DNA from: a bacterium | GTDB taxonomy: Bacteria > Bacteroidota > Ignavibacteria > Kapaibacteriales > UBA7675 | Assembly: GCA_030430495.1 (NCBI GenBank) | Contig: JAUIKM010000003.1 | Coordinates: forward strand, 1-64,000 | Length of the DNA: 64,000 bases | Direction of reading: 5' to 3' | Notes under the pieces: generated by a model | Database searches by the model: none | Told to the model about the DNA's origin: nothing | Seen by the model: the letters and a program-made list of their open reading frames with translations, nothing else | In this document: positions 53,532 through 62,567 of the stretch, one piece after another | Layout: every line of letters begins with the position of its first letter | Numbering within the stretch: position 1 is the first letter of the stretch | Made by a program: the position numbers and the translations under genes

Positions 53532-56177
53532 TCACCAGCGCACAGGCAACCAGTAACTTAACTTTAACCCGAGGAACGAGTCGGAGCGATTGGTAATTGA
53601 TTCCGCCGCGTCCAGAAATCCGGCACGTTCGGACGCAAACGCGAAGTCTTCGCCGTTCTGCTGCCAGACAAAAAACAAGGTGGAACCCGGCAGCCATTCC
53701 CAGCGGACAACCAGGTTGGAACGGAATGATGTAAACAGAAAATCCGGCGCGGGCAGGACAACCTGCTCGCCGTCGACGATGTAAGCGCTGCCGATGCCGT
53801 CAAAGAGCGGGTCGGCCGAGCCGATGTCCTCGCCGTAGATTAACAGTTCGGAACCTCCGGCTTCTTCCAGCTCCCCGAACTGCTCGTAGGAGCCGCTGGC
53901 GGCAAAAGGCTCGGCGTACAATTCAATTGATAAATCCGGCGTAAACGAATAGTTAACGCGCAGCGGCAGCGCCAGCGTGCTGCGATTGATTTTACCAAAA
54001 ACATAGCGCATACCGTACGTGGCCTCACGGCCGCCGGCCTGCTGTTTAACATACTGGAACTCGTTGATTTCGCGGCGGATCCAGGGCTCAAACGTCAGGT
54101 CCAGACGCCCCGCGCCGCGGTAAGACACGGATCCAAAGATTGTCAGGCGGTATGGATCGCCGCTCTGAACATTGTACTCGCCCCCAATGGTAAAACGCGT
54201 GTTCAAGGCAAAGTTGCTGTTCAATCTTGCCTCGATATCCCACACGGCTTTTTCACGCACGAGTGGACCGCCGCGCGAAAGATCGTCGTTAAACGCCTCC
54301 GGGTTGTACTGCACGGCGGCGTTAAAGTCATAGAAATTGTTAAAGGTCGTGTTAAACGCAAATTCGAGCGAGGAACCCAGGCGATCGCCGCCGTAGTTCC
54401 AGTCCTGCTCGTAGGTCAGCTGCATGCCGTATTTGCGCAGCAGAGGACCCGGCTCGTTCTCGCGGTAGTTTAACCACGTGCGCCCGTTGATTCCATCGAC
54501 GCTGTTGATCGATCCGGCGTCGTTAATTTCAAATCCGGGCGACTCCGTCCAGATGCTCGCGCCGCCCAGCCAGTGTTTGCCCTCCAGGCGCTCCACGCGC
54601 AGCGAGGCGGTGTATCCCTCCAGCGAGGTCAGCGAAGAGTCGACCTCCACGTAGTCCGCATCGGGACGCTGGTAAAAACGCGCGCTGGAACGCTGCAACT
54701 GCGTGATGTATTCCTTTGTTCCGCTGACGCCGCTGCCGCCCAGGTGACCGCGAATGCGGTACTCGCCCGCGCCCGTCCACAGTTCCCAGTCGAGCCCGCC
54801 GGAAAAAGCCTGCTCGCTGTAGGTGCGCGCCACGTCGTCGCCCGCATCCGTGTTGCGCAGCACGGCCGTCGCCATTGCGCCGATGGTCGACACGTCTTCC
54901 TCGCCGAATTCCTGCTGCACGCGCGCCACGCCAAAACTGCTCCGCGGCGCCAGCGCCAGGTCGACCACGTCGCCATTGCCGTTTTCGACCGCGCCCGTTT
55001 CTTCACTTGTTAACGCGCCCAGGACGCCGAGCGACATTCCACCCTGCGTGCGTCCCGTCACTTTGGCGGCACTCAGGATTGTCGTATTTTTTGGCGCTTC
55101 ACCGGGCGGAACCGCGCCCACGCGCGGCGTTTCTCCAACGCGGCGCGAATAAAAATAACTCGGCCCGACGTTGGCCGTAAGCAGTTGACTGCCTTCGATA
55201 AAAAAGGGCCGGCGCTCGTCAAAAAAGGTCTCAAAGGCGGAGAGGTTAACTTCGGCCGGATCGGCTTCCACCTGTCCGAAGTCGGGGTTAAACGTCGCGT
55301 CGAGCGTGAAGTTTGCACCCAGTCCCATTTTGAGGTCGCCGCCTGCGCGCACATTTGTTTGTGTCTCCGCGCCGCCGTTGGGATCCGTCAGCCGTTCCCA
55401 GTCGCCCGCCACGTAGGGCAGCAGTTCGACGCCGCGAGCGGATTCAACGCCGCTTAAACCGAGGACGCGTCCCATGCGCGAGGACCATCCGGTGGCGTTG
55501 CGCGGAATCACGACCCAGTACACATCTTCATTGCGCCCCGGAATCCAGCGGTTGATGTTAAGTCCAAAAGGCAGCTCATTTTCACTCTGGTTGTAGCGCA
55601 GCTGACTGAATGGAATGCGCATCTCCGCCGTCCAGCGATCTGTTAATATTTGCGTGCGCGCCTCCCAGACCGGGTCAAAGGAATAATCGCGGTTGTACTC
55701 CTCGTCGGTCGGATGGTAATAATCGATGCGCACGCCGGTAGCCGTCACGCCGAAGCTGTAGGCCGTGCGTTTATCGCCATAGGTATCCAGCGAAATAATG
55801 ATGCGCTGTGAATTCCCGGCATTGTCGCGCCGTGAAACGGTGGCGAGCATCTCCTGCGGGTCGTCGCAGAACATCGTGGCGCCAATCCAGAGCGCGTCTT
55901 CGTCGTAGGCCACGCGCACTTCGGTGAGTTCGTTGGGCGCACCGAATTCGTTGGGCTCTTTCTGCGCAAAATCGGCTATCGGCCGGGCGCGATGCCACAC
56001 CTCTTCATCGAGACGCCCATCCAGCTGCGGCGTTTCGCCGTTGAGCGGCAGCGCCGTGACAATTTTTCCGGCGACATTATTTGCAGCCGGTTCGGGGCTT
56101 CCCTGGGCCTGACACTCGATGGCGAGCAAAAGAAAAAAAGCAAGCGGCAAGGCCGCGAAGCGCTCAAGAAGCTTCAT
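53532..56177 (-). CDS. DUF5916 outer-membrane protein with CBM9-like domain
   Basis: 881 residues. Signal peptide LPLAFFLLLAIECQAQ. Residues about 40-220 form a carbohydrate-binding family 9-like domain (PQLDGRLDEEVWHRARPIAD, VRVAYDEDALWIGATMFCDD, WTAEMRIPFSQLRYNQSENE). The rest is the DUF5916 beta barrel (FVDERR-like motif FETFFDERRPFFIEGSQLL, then many amphipathic strands, ending LGLKLSYWLPVRW). Widespread in Bacteroidota; it may bind or take up carbohydrates, but this has not been proven to my knowledge. Stand-alone gene. Confidence 0.88.
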   Translation of the reverse strand: MKLLERFAALPLAFFLLLAIECQAQGSPEPAANNVAGKIVTALPLNGETPQLDGRLDEEVWHRARPIADFAQKEPNEFGAPNELTEVRVAYDEDALWIGATMFCDDPQEMLATVSRRDNAGNSQRIIISLDTYGDKRTAYSFGVTATGVRIDYYHPTDEEYNRDYSFDPVWEARTQILTDRWTAEMRIPFSQLRYNQSENELPFGLNINRWIPGRNEDVYWVVIPRNATGWSSRMGRVLGLSGVESARGVELLPYVAGDWERLTDPNGGAETQTNVRAGGDLKMGLGANFTLDATFNPDFGQVEADPAEVNLSAFETFFDERRPFFIEGSQLLTANVGPSYFYSRRVGETPRVGAVPPGEAPKNTTILSAAKVTGRTQGGMSLGVLGALTSEETGAVENGNGDVVDLALAPRSSFGVARVQQEFGEEDVSTIGAMATAVLRNTDAGDDVARTYSEQAFSGGLDWELWTGAGEYRIRGHLGGSGVSGTKEYITQLQRSSARFYQRPDADYVEVDSSLTSLEGYTASLRVERLEGKHWLGGASIWTESPGFEINDAGSINSVDGINGRTWLNYRENEPGPLLRKYGMQLTYEQDWNYGGDRLGSSLEFAFNTTFNNFYDFNAAVQYNPEAFNDDLSRGGPLVREKAVWDIEARLNSNFALNTRFTIGGEYNVQSGDPYRLTIFGSVSYRGAGRLDLTFEPWIRREINEFQYVKQQAGGREATYGMRYVFGKINRSTLALPLRVNYSFTPDLSIELYAEPFAASGSYEQFGELEEAGGSELLIYGEDIGSADPLFDGIGSAYIVDGEQVVLPAPDFLFTSFRSNLVVRWEWLPGSTLFFVWQQNGEDFAFASERAGFLDAAESITNRSDSFLGLKLSYWLPVRW

Positions 56178-56498
56178 GGTACAATCCTGAAATTCGATCT
56201 ATGTATGTAGTAGTGCGCCCGCCGGCGCGTATGTCAGCCTCTCGTCGGCAAATATAGGAAAATGGGTCCAATCGGGCGGCAGGGTACACGGATTCTGGAC
56301 CTCTCTGGGGGCGGGACCGCTTCTTCCGGCTTGACCGGCTCACGCACGCGTGGCCTCTTTGACAATCTTGTTTACCATCGGGAACAAAACATGAGAGCGG
56401 CCGGACTGTTTAACTGCTTCGATTCCGACGTCGCGGGTTTGTGGTAAACGAAAGTTCAATATTCAACTGTTAAATGTCAAACCACACTTGAGCGTTTT
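56178..56498. other. intergenic region, no gene seen
   Basis: About 320 bases between the DUF5916 gene (start side) and the end of the TPR membrane gene. No RNA gene, clear promoter pair or repeat is recognised. Confidence 0.4.
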
Positions 56499-57737
56499 TT
56501 AACTGCGGATGACATTTGCAACAATCAGCGTCACAAACAGAATTCCCACGGCAAGCAGGAGCATCGGCGCGGGCGAGTCGCCAGTGAACATCGCTGTTAT
56601 CATGGCCGCCAGGAGCAGCGACAAAAGAAATATGGAACCAACCATTGCCTTGCGCAGTCGTTTGCCGTCAGTCTGATAATAGACGGAAATCGGAATGGTC
56701 AAGGCCACCAGCACATAGGCCGGAAACAAGGGATCCAGGTCTTCGGTGACGATCGCCAGAGTAGAAAAACAGGCCGCCGAAGCAAAAAGAACGGCAAAGG
56801 ACCAGGCCGAATTTTTGTCGTCGCTGTCCATCGCCAGACGCCCGTCGCGATTAAACAGGAGGAAAAAGTTAAACATCGCCGAGCCGGTCCAGGTCAGATA
56901 AACAAATGCTACGTACAGTCCAATCAGCGTCCACGCGAGCGGCGCCAGGCCGGGGATGTCAACGAGAACTCCATATGCAAAGCGGTAGCCGAGGTAACCG
57001 CCGATGATGATTCCCCACCGGGTTTTTAAGGGCAGCCCGCTGAGCCACAACAAAAACATCAGGACATAGCGGTATACGAGGTGACGCGCCTTCAACGACT
57101 CAACCAGTCCGCTGCGCGCCCAGTCGTTGTTCGGGTTAAGCCGCAGAGCTTCGCGAAAGTGATCGGCGGCTTGTTTAACATTTCCGCGGCGCATTTGCAG
57201 CCAGCCATTGTTGGCGTGACTGTAGCTGTCGTTCGGATCAAGAACAAGAACCTGTCCAATCGTTGCGTCCGCCTCGTCATTGCGGTTAAGGCGTTGCAGC
57301 GCCATTGCGCGCAGGTTCGCCGCGGCGGTATTCTCCGGTTCCAGCTCCAGCGCGCGATCGGCCATGTCCAGCGCCAGATCTGTATCGCCCAGCGCCAACT
57401 GAATACTCGCCGCCAGGCACCAATATTCAGCGGTTTCGGGATCCATTTCAATGGCGGTATGCACTGCCGCGTCGGCTTTTTTGTGCATGTCGGCCTCGTG
57501 CAGGACGCTCGCCAGGATGTAGTGCGCCCAGTCGTCGTCGGGACTTAAACGCACGCCCTCGTTCGCGGCTTCCAGCGCCTGTTCCGCTTTCTGCTGGTTG
57601 GAGAGCGCCACGGCCAGAAACGAGAACGCGTTGCCGTTCTGCGGTTGTTCCGCCAGCACCCGACGCAACTCGGTTTCCGCATCGGCATAGCGATGCAGTG
57701 AAAGAAGTTGAGTGGCGCGGACGAGGTCTGCCTGCAT
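56499..57737 (-). CDS. TPR protein with C-terminal membrane domain
   Basis: 412 residues from ATG 57737 (a GTG three codons before is possible). Residues 1-210 are about six TPR units (LHRYADAETELRRVLAEQPQ, ALRLNPNNDWARSGLVES). Then come about five to six membrane helices (LMFLLWLSGLPL, IIIGGYLGYRFAYGV, LIGLYVAFVYLTW, FAVLFASAACFSTLAIV, IFLLSLLLAAMIT, LLLAVGILFVTLIVANVI). It is 33 bases downstream of the AAA ATPase gene and very probably in the same operon, so it may be the membrane partner of that ATPase. Family unknown. Confidence 0.8.
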   Translation of the reverse strand: MQADLVRATQLLSLHRYADAETELRRVLAEQPQNGNAFSFLAVALSNQQKAEQALEAANEGVRLSPDDDWAHYILASVLHEADMHKKADAAVHTAIEMDPETAEYWCLAASIQLALGDTDLALDMADRALELEPENTAAANLRAMALQRLNRNDEADATIGQVLVLDPNDSYSHANNGWLQMRRGNVKQAADHFREALRLNPNNDWARSGLVESLKARHLVYRYVLMFLLWLSGLPLKTRWGIIIGGYLGYRFAYGVLVDIPGLAPLAWTLIGLYVAFVYLTWTGSAMFNFFLLFNRDGRLAMDSDDKNSAWSFAVLFASAACFSTLAIVTEDLDPLFPAYVLVALTIPISVYYQTDGKRLRKAMVGSIFLLSLLLAAMITAMFTGDSPAPMLLLAVGILFVTLIVANVIRS

Positions 57738-57770
57738 TGTGATCACCTGTTTGCGTTCAGAACGGACGGA

Positions 57771-59204
57771 CTACTTCTTGATATTGAGATAGGTTAAAAT
57801 GTCGTCGTACTGACCGCCGACATTGGAATAGAGCGCATAGTTGCGTGCCGAGCTGAACCAGTCGACGGTGGAGGGACGCACTTTACGCAGGGCGTTTTTC
57901 AGATCGCGCGTTTCGATCGGTGCGGGTTTACCTGAGCGGAGCGCCTCGCGCAGTTTTTCTTCGGTGGCGATATCGACGAGCGATTTAAGGTCGGCGCCTG
58001 AGAATTTGTCGGTTTTGCGCGCCAGGGCCTGCAGATCGATTTTACCGCGCGGCTTGCCTTTGAGCTGCAGATCGAGGATGACGGCGCGCGCCTGTTCGTC
58101 CGGCGGCGGAACAAACAGAATGCGGTCGAATCGACCGGGACGGCGGAAGGCGGCATCCAGGTGCCATGGCGCATTTGTGGCGGCGAGAACGAGCACGTCG
58201 GAGTTATCGCTCTGCACGCCGTCCAGCTCAGCCAGAAACTGGTTGATGAGGTGACGCGAACCATGCCGGCGCATATCGGTTCGATCAGCACCCAATGCGT
58301 CGACTTCGTCAAAGAACAGCACGCATGGTTTGTTGTCGCGCGCCTGTTCAAAGATGGCGTGCAGGTTGCGCTCGCTGCTGCCTATCCACATGTCGAGCAC
58401 ATCGTGAATGCCGACTGAAAGAAAGTTCGCTTTGATCTCCCCTGCCGTGGCGCGCGCCAGCCATGTTTTGCCGCAGCCCGGCGGCCCGTAGAGCAGAATT
58501 CCGCCGCCGGTTTGTTTGCCGTAGGCGGCGAACAACTCCGGGTGCAGCAGCGGCATGATGATCTTCATGCGAATTTCTTCTTTGACGTCGTCCATCCCGC
58601 CGACGTCGGCAAAGTTTTTATCGGGACGTTCCGCTTCGAGTTCGCGTTCGCCGGGCTGCTGCGTGTTGGGCAGGCGCATTTCGTCCTCGTCGTCCTCGTC
58701 GTCCTCGTCGTCTTCGTCAAATTCGTTGTCGGTCTCCATTTCGCGGAGCGGCGATTCGGCGGCGTCGAAGAATGGCGAGCGCATGGCCTGGCTGCGATAG
58801 TCGGAAAGTTGACTATCGAGCTTGACACTGCGCAGCGCGGGGTCGGCGGCGAGCGCGGCAAAATAGGACGCGGCCGCGGCTGCTTCGTCGCCATTGCTCA
58901 GCTGGACGCGCGCATGCAGCAGGAGCGCCGCTGCCGGCGGGCTTGAAACGGCCAGGAGTTCATCGAGCAGAACTTCAGATTGAGCGATGCGGCCCAGCGC
59001 AAAGAATGTCTGCGCCAGGCCGAGCTGCAATTCCGTGCTGTCGGGAGCGGCGCGTAGCGCGACCAGAAACTCTCTTTCGGCCTGAATAAAGTCACCGGCC
59101 TGAAAGAGCGCTTCGGCATACAACGTGCGCAGCATGAGGTTGTCGGGCGAGGCCTGGAGCGCCTCGCGCAGCCGTTGAAGGTTTTTCTCGGAGGATCTAT
59201 TCAT
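57771..59204 (-). CDS. AAA ATPase with N-terminal TPR region
   Basis: 477 residues from ATG 59204. Residues 1-120 are TPR-like (LRTLYAEALFQAGDFIQAER). An acidic linker of Glu and Asp repeats (near residues 160-175) leads to a single classic AAA module: Walker A LLYGPPGCGKTWLARATAGE, Walker B PCVLFFDEVDALGADRTDMR, and the second region of homology NAPWHLDAAFRRPGRFDRIL with the arginine fingers. It is like CDC48/spastin-type proteins but with one ATPase ring. It would form a hexamer that remodels or unfolds proteins chosen by the TPR region. The C-terminus (VDWFSSARNYALYSNVGGQY) is typical of AAA helix-rich ends. Linked to the TPR membrane gene. Confidence 0.88.
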   Translation of the reverse strand: MNRSSEKNLQRLREALQASPDNLMLRTLYAEALFQAGDFIQAEREFLVALRAAPDSTELQLGLAQTFFALGRIAQSEVLLDELLAVSSPPAAALLLHARVQLSNGDEAAAAASYFAALAADPALRSVKLDSQLSDYRSQAMRSPFFDAAESPLREMETDNEFDEDDEDDEDDEDEMRLPNTQQPGERELEAERPDKNFADVGGMDDVKEEIRMKIIMPLLHPELFAAYGKQTGGGILLYGPPGCGKTWLARATAGEIKANFLSVGIHDVLDMWIGSSERNLHAIFEQARDNKPCVLFFDEVDALGADRTDMRRHGSRHLINQFLAELDGVQSDNSDVLVLAATNAPWHLDAAFRRPGRFDRILFVPPPDEQARAVILDLQLKGKPRGKIDLQALARKTDKFSGADLKSLVDIATEEKLREALRSGKPAPIETRDLKNALRKVRPSTVDWFSSARNYALYSNVGGQYDDILTYLNIKK

Positions 59205-59330
59205 CAATCTTGCAGGGAAATTCAGGATATGTTGTCAGGTTTTGTCTTTGACCCGGACAACTTAGGATCAAAAGAAGCGGCACACAAACAAAATGTGGAC
59301 AAAAAAAGTAAGCGGCATGTAAAAAAGATG

Positions 59331-59359
59331 TTGCGCAGCAGGAATAGACGCCTTATATT
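59331..59359 (+). promoter_or_regulatory. promoter of the tRNA-Ala/tRNA-Asp unit
   Basis: TTGCGC (59331-59336) and TATATT (59354-59359) are 17 bases apart; the -10 continues to TATATTTG, the TAnnTTTG form known from Bacteroidota. It ends about 22 bases before tRNA-Ala. Confidence 0.6.
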
Positions 59360-59381
59360 TGCTGCTCTTTTGAAGTGGCGG

Positions 59382-59454
<73 letters not shown>

Positions 59455-59471
59455 CAAAAAATTTGACAATC

Positions 59472-59545
59472 GGGATCGTAGTTCAGTTGGTTAGAACGCC
59501 TGTCTGTCACACAGGAGGTCGCGAGTTCGAGTCTCGTCGGTCCCG
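59472..59545 (+). tRNA. tRNA-Asp(GTC)
   Basis: 74 nt: acceptor GGGATCG/CGGTCCC, anticodon arm CCTGT-CTGTCAC-ACAGG with anticodon GTC, T arm GCGAG-TTCGAGT-CTCGT, discriminator G. It is 17 bases after tRNA-Ala and followed by a terminator. Confidence 0.95.
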
Positions 59546-59550
59546 CTTAA

Positions 59551-59590
59551 AAAGCCCTGCAAGCATTGCTTGCGGGGTTTTTGTGTTTTT
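59551..59590 (+). terminator. intrinsic terminator of the tRNA unit
   Basis: CCCTGCAAGC pairs with GCTTGCGGGG around an ATT loop (10 bp, one wobble), followed by TTTTTGTGTTTTT. It is placed directly after tRNA-Asp. Confidence 0.85.
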
Positions 59591-59619
59591 GGGGATTTGG
59601 ACAGGATGGGGATTACAGA

Positions 59620-60198
59620 ATGGCAACGGAGAAACCATACCCGGGCCGGGCACAGGTCGTTGAAACGCCGGATGAAATCGTCATCACGATTCCGGCCAGG
59701 AGAAAGTGGTACCTCATACTGTTCCTGACTGCATGGCTGGGAGCTTGGTTGCTCGGCGAAGTCTTTGCGCTGGGCACCGTGTTGGGCGGATACCATGGAA
59801 GCGGTGGCGAGTTTGTTTCACTTTTTTTGCTGGTCTGGTTAACAATCTGGACCGTTGGCGGTGTTCATGTCATCAGACGACTTGTGTGGATGCTTGCGGG
59901 CAGGGAAATCATTTCAATCAGTCAAACGGAATTCCGGATTCACAGGCAGGGCCAGCTGTTCAGCAATCCAAAGGTGTACGATGTTAAAGAGGTCAAGAGA
60001 CTGTTGGTTAACTCCACCGGCGGGATTCATCCGTTCTTCAGAGAATTTCACAGCTCCGGTTTCTGGAACATGGGCAACAACGGCATGCTCAAGTTTGACT
60101 ACGGTTTAAAGACCGTGCATCTGGCCGGCGGAATTGACGAAGCTGAGGCCCGACACCTGTTGGAGAGGATTGAGGCGAAGAAATTGTTGCGGGAATGA
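59620..60198 (+). CDS. small membrane protein of unknown function
   Basis: 192 residues from ATG 59620 (codons upstream overlap the tRNA terminator and are rejected). Two membrane helices are seen: WYLILFLTAWLGAWLLGEVF and VSLFLLVWLTIWTVGGVHVI. The cytoplasmic part is a PH-like or bPH2-like beta region (ISISQTEFRIHRQGQLFSNP, MLKFDYGLKTVHLAGGIDEA) ending in EAEARHLLERIEAKKLL. This is the layout of several small bacterial membrane proteins of unknown role. Family name not certain. Confidence 0.75.
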   Translation: MATEKPYPGRAQVVETPDEIVITIPARRKWYLILFLTAWLGAWLLGEVFALGTVLGGYHGSGGEFVSLFLLVWLTIWTVGGVHVIRRLVWMLAGREIISISQTEFRIHRQGQLFSNPKVYDVKEVKRLLVNSTGGIHPFFREFHSSGFWNMGNNGMLKFDYGLKTVHLAGGIDEAEARHLLERIEAKKLLRE

Positions 60199-60639
60199 AC
60201 GCGGCGGCAACTGACATTGCTGTTTCAACGTCCGCAAACATCTGCCGGAACCGCCCGCGCCATTGCGTGTCTGTCCCCTACTCTTGACAGCAAAGTGGTC
60301 CAAAATTTTGGGATTACAACAAGCGCTACCGCCGTGTTCCGCCTCAGTTGGAAACAAAGCTTTCCCCCGGTGATATAAGGAGCATTCCCAGGAGGAGCAA
60401 TGTGCTCAAGAAAGAAGTATTCAGCTGTAGGGAAAGTCAAAATCGATCGGGAACATCTTGTCAAACACGGGTCAGTTCCCGAGTCTGCAACATACTTTGG
60501 TTAACCGGGATTCACTCCTCCCCTCCACCCGACAAACAAATTGAATACTCCCCCACTTGCCAAAAAACCGTATTATGCCGCCCACACGGATAACACATCC
60601 GAAGATCATATCTTATCACTCATTGTATTTGGAGTCTTA
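60199..60639. other. intergenic region, possibly with a leader reading frame
   Basis: About 440 bases. A 34-codon frame from ATG 60400 (GGAG close before it) reads CSRKKYSAVGKVKIDREHLV and stops at 60504, but has no family and may be chance. The last 100 bases contain the ribosome-binding site GGAG seven bases before the next start. Confidence 0.3.
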
Positions 60640-61698
60640 ATGTGTACGCGCGTATTTAACAACCGCGATGGCGCAGTCCTGTCAACGGGACGCAACATGG
60701 ACTGGGCCAATCCTTTTGTCACGACACTGAATGTTTTTCCAAAGGACACCTGGCGCACGGGACTGCCGGCCGACGACAAAAGCGGCTATCCGCCCGTCAC
60801 ATGGAAGTCGGAACACAACAGCGTGGTTGCGGCAGTCGGCGGATCGGCTATCTCAGACGGTATTAACAGCGCGGGACTGGTGGTCAACATCCTCTATCTG
60901 GCCGGCAGTTCCTACGAACCCGAAAAGCGCAATCCGGGAATGAAAGGACTCAGCGTGCTGCGCTGGGTGCAATACGTGCTCGACAAGTTTGCCACGGTTA
61001 AACAGGTCGTGGCAGAGTTCAGCGGCAATACCGAGCTGGTCATTGTCGGTGCGGCGGTGCCGGACGAAGGCGGCGGCGAAGCCAAACCGGCCGAAGTCCA
61101 TATGTCCGTCTCCGACGCCAAAGGCGACTCGGCCATTATCGAGGTGTTTAACGGGGTGTATCAGGTGTCCAGCAATCGCTCGTATCGCGTGATGACCAAC
61201 GACCCAGAGTTCTCCAAACAATTGACGCTTAACGACTTCTGGCGCTGGCAATGGGATCCGGCAAACAAACACAGGACCAATTCGCTGCCGGGCGAGACCT
61301 ACTCGCCCGCCCGTTTTGCGCGCGCCGAGTACTTCGTCAATCACGTTAGAATTGAAGCAGACGAGAACGCCGCAGTTGCACAGAATTTCTCCATCCTGGC
61401 CAATACGGCCGTTCCCCTGGGCGTGGAAGCGCCGGCGGATCAACCCAATATCGCACCGACGCTGTGGTCGACGGTGGCGCTGCACGACGCTCAGCGCTAC
61501 TATTTCAAAGATGCCGTCATGCCGAACGTTTTCTGGACCGACCTCAAAAACACCGGGAAATTCAAGACATTCCCCTCTCCGGGCGAATGCCTGAATCTGC
61601 TGGTTGAAGCGGGCGACAACTACAATTACATGGCCGGCTGCGTGAACGAACGATATTCCCTGATGCACGATCCGATGGCAACGCAGCAACAAAGCTGA
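60640..61698 (+). CDS. choloylglycine hydrolase/penicillin V acylase-type Ntn hydrolase
   Basis: 352 residues, starting at ATG 60640 with GGAG seven bases upstream; this start puts Cys at position 2, the catalytic nucleophile of the family after Met removal. A longer frame upstream is rejected for that reason. MCTRVF, Arg18 and Asp21 (GRNMDW) match the numbering of bile-salt hydrolases; MTNDPEF and SPARFARA fit the later Asn and Arg sites. It cleaves amide bonds (penicillin V, N-acyl homoserine lactones or bile salts). Which one cannot be told; there is no signal peptide. A terminator follows. Confidence 0.9.
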   Translation: MCTRVFNNRDGAVLSTGRNMDWANPFVTTLNVFPKDTWRTGLPADDKSGYPPVTWKSEHNSVVAAVGGSAISDGINSAGLVVNILYLAGSSYEPEKRNPGMKGLSVLRWVQYVLDKFATVKQVVAEFSGNTELVIVGAAVPDEGGGEAKPAEVHMSVSDAKGDSAIIEVFNGVYQVSSNRSYRVMTNDPEFSKQLTLNDFWRWQWDPANKHRTNSLPGETYSPARFARAEYFVNHVRIEADENAAVAQNFSILANTAVPLGVEAPADQPNIAPTLWSTVALHDAQRYYFKDAVMPNVFWTDLKNTGKFKTFPSPGECLNLLVEAGDNYNYMAGCVNERYSLMHDPMATQQQS

Positions 61699-61719
61699 GC
61701 CTTATTGGATTGAAAAAAG

Positions 61720-61754
61720 GGTCGGATGCGCCCGCGCGGTGTATCCGGCCTTTT
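61720..61754 (+). terminator. intrinsic terminator of the amidase gene
   Basis: GGTCGGAT (61720-61727) pairs with ATCCGGCC (61743-61750) and four T follow. It begins 21 bases after the stop codon. Confidence 0.75.
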
Positions 61755-62567
61755 GACTGCGACTGTCAATTAACGCCTACAAATACGGGCGCGCTTGCAG
61801 TTCGACAACTGCGGGGTGCACTATTAAACAAGCAGACACATATCGTTCGTCCGCTCCGACCTCGCTTCCGGGACCTGAAGTCCACGGAGTTCATGGTCAA
61901 AGAATTGCAGGAAGCGTTGAAATTCTCGCTGATATGCACTTCCCCGTCCGCGAATCCGCTCAGTCAAACTGTACGCAGGCAATCAAACATCAACTCCGTC
62001 GGCATCCCGGACGAATTGGTTGCGTGACAGACATTCGAGCAATCCATCACGATATCCGGCAAGATTGTCACTCGGCTATTTTTTTTCGAAAGATGATTTT
62101 TTGTTTTGCTGTGCATTTGAGAATGTTGTACCTTCAATCACTGCTATACTACTACGATTGGAAGTGCGACGGAAATGTTCATGCCACGACCAATGTTTGG
62201 ATTCTCCAAGGTAATTGAGATCAACTACCAGTAGAAGTATTACCATATTCAGACCACCCTGTCCTGATCAGACGGCAATCAGTTGTCAGCCCAAATTGTT
62301 GCTGGTGGATTACACGGAATCTGGTTCAGAAAACCGATCAACACTTACTACTGCCATTTGTTGATTCTCTGCGCTGATTCAATCAGATACATGTCGAGCA
62401 ATTGCCATACATGTAGCATAGATCGTTGTTAACATTTTGTTAAACAGCAATCTATCCCAACATGTCGGCCGCCATCCAGGAGTGATGGGGGTTAACACGG
62501 CTCTGCCGGCACTGTAGTTCAGCGACCAGATTTTACTTTTTCAAACTCACGAACAAACAAAGATAAA
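61755..62567. other. long intergenic region, no gene seen
   Basis: About 810 bases, markedly AT-rich towards the right. Frames of 60-100 codons are present but not protein-like. The promoter of the fibre-like gene must lie near the right end. Nothing else was recognised. Confidence 0.45.
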
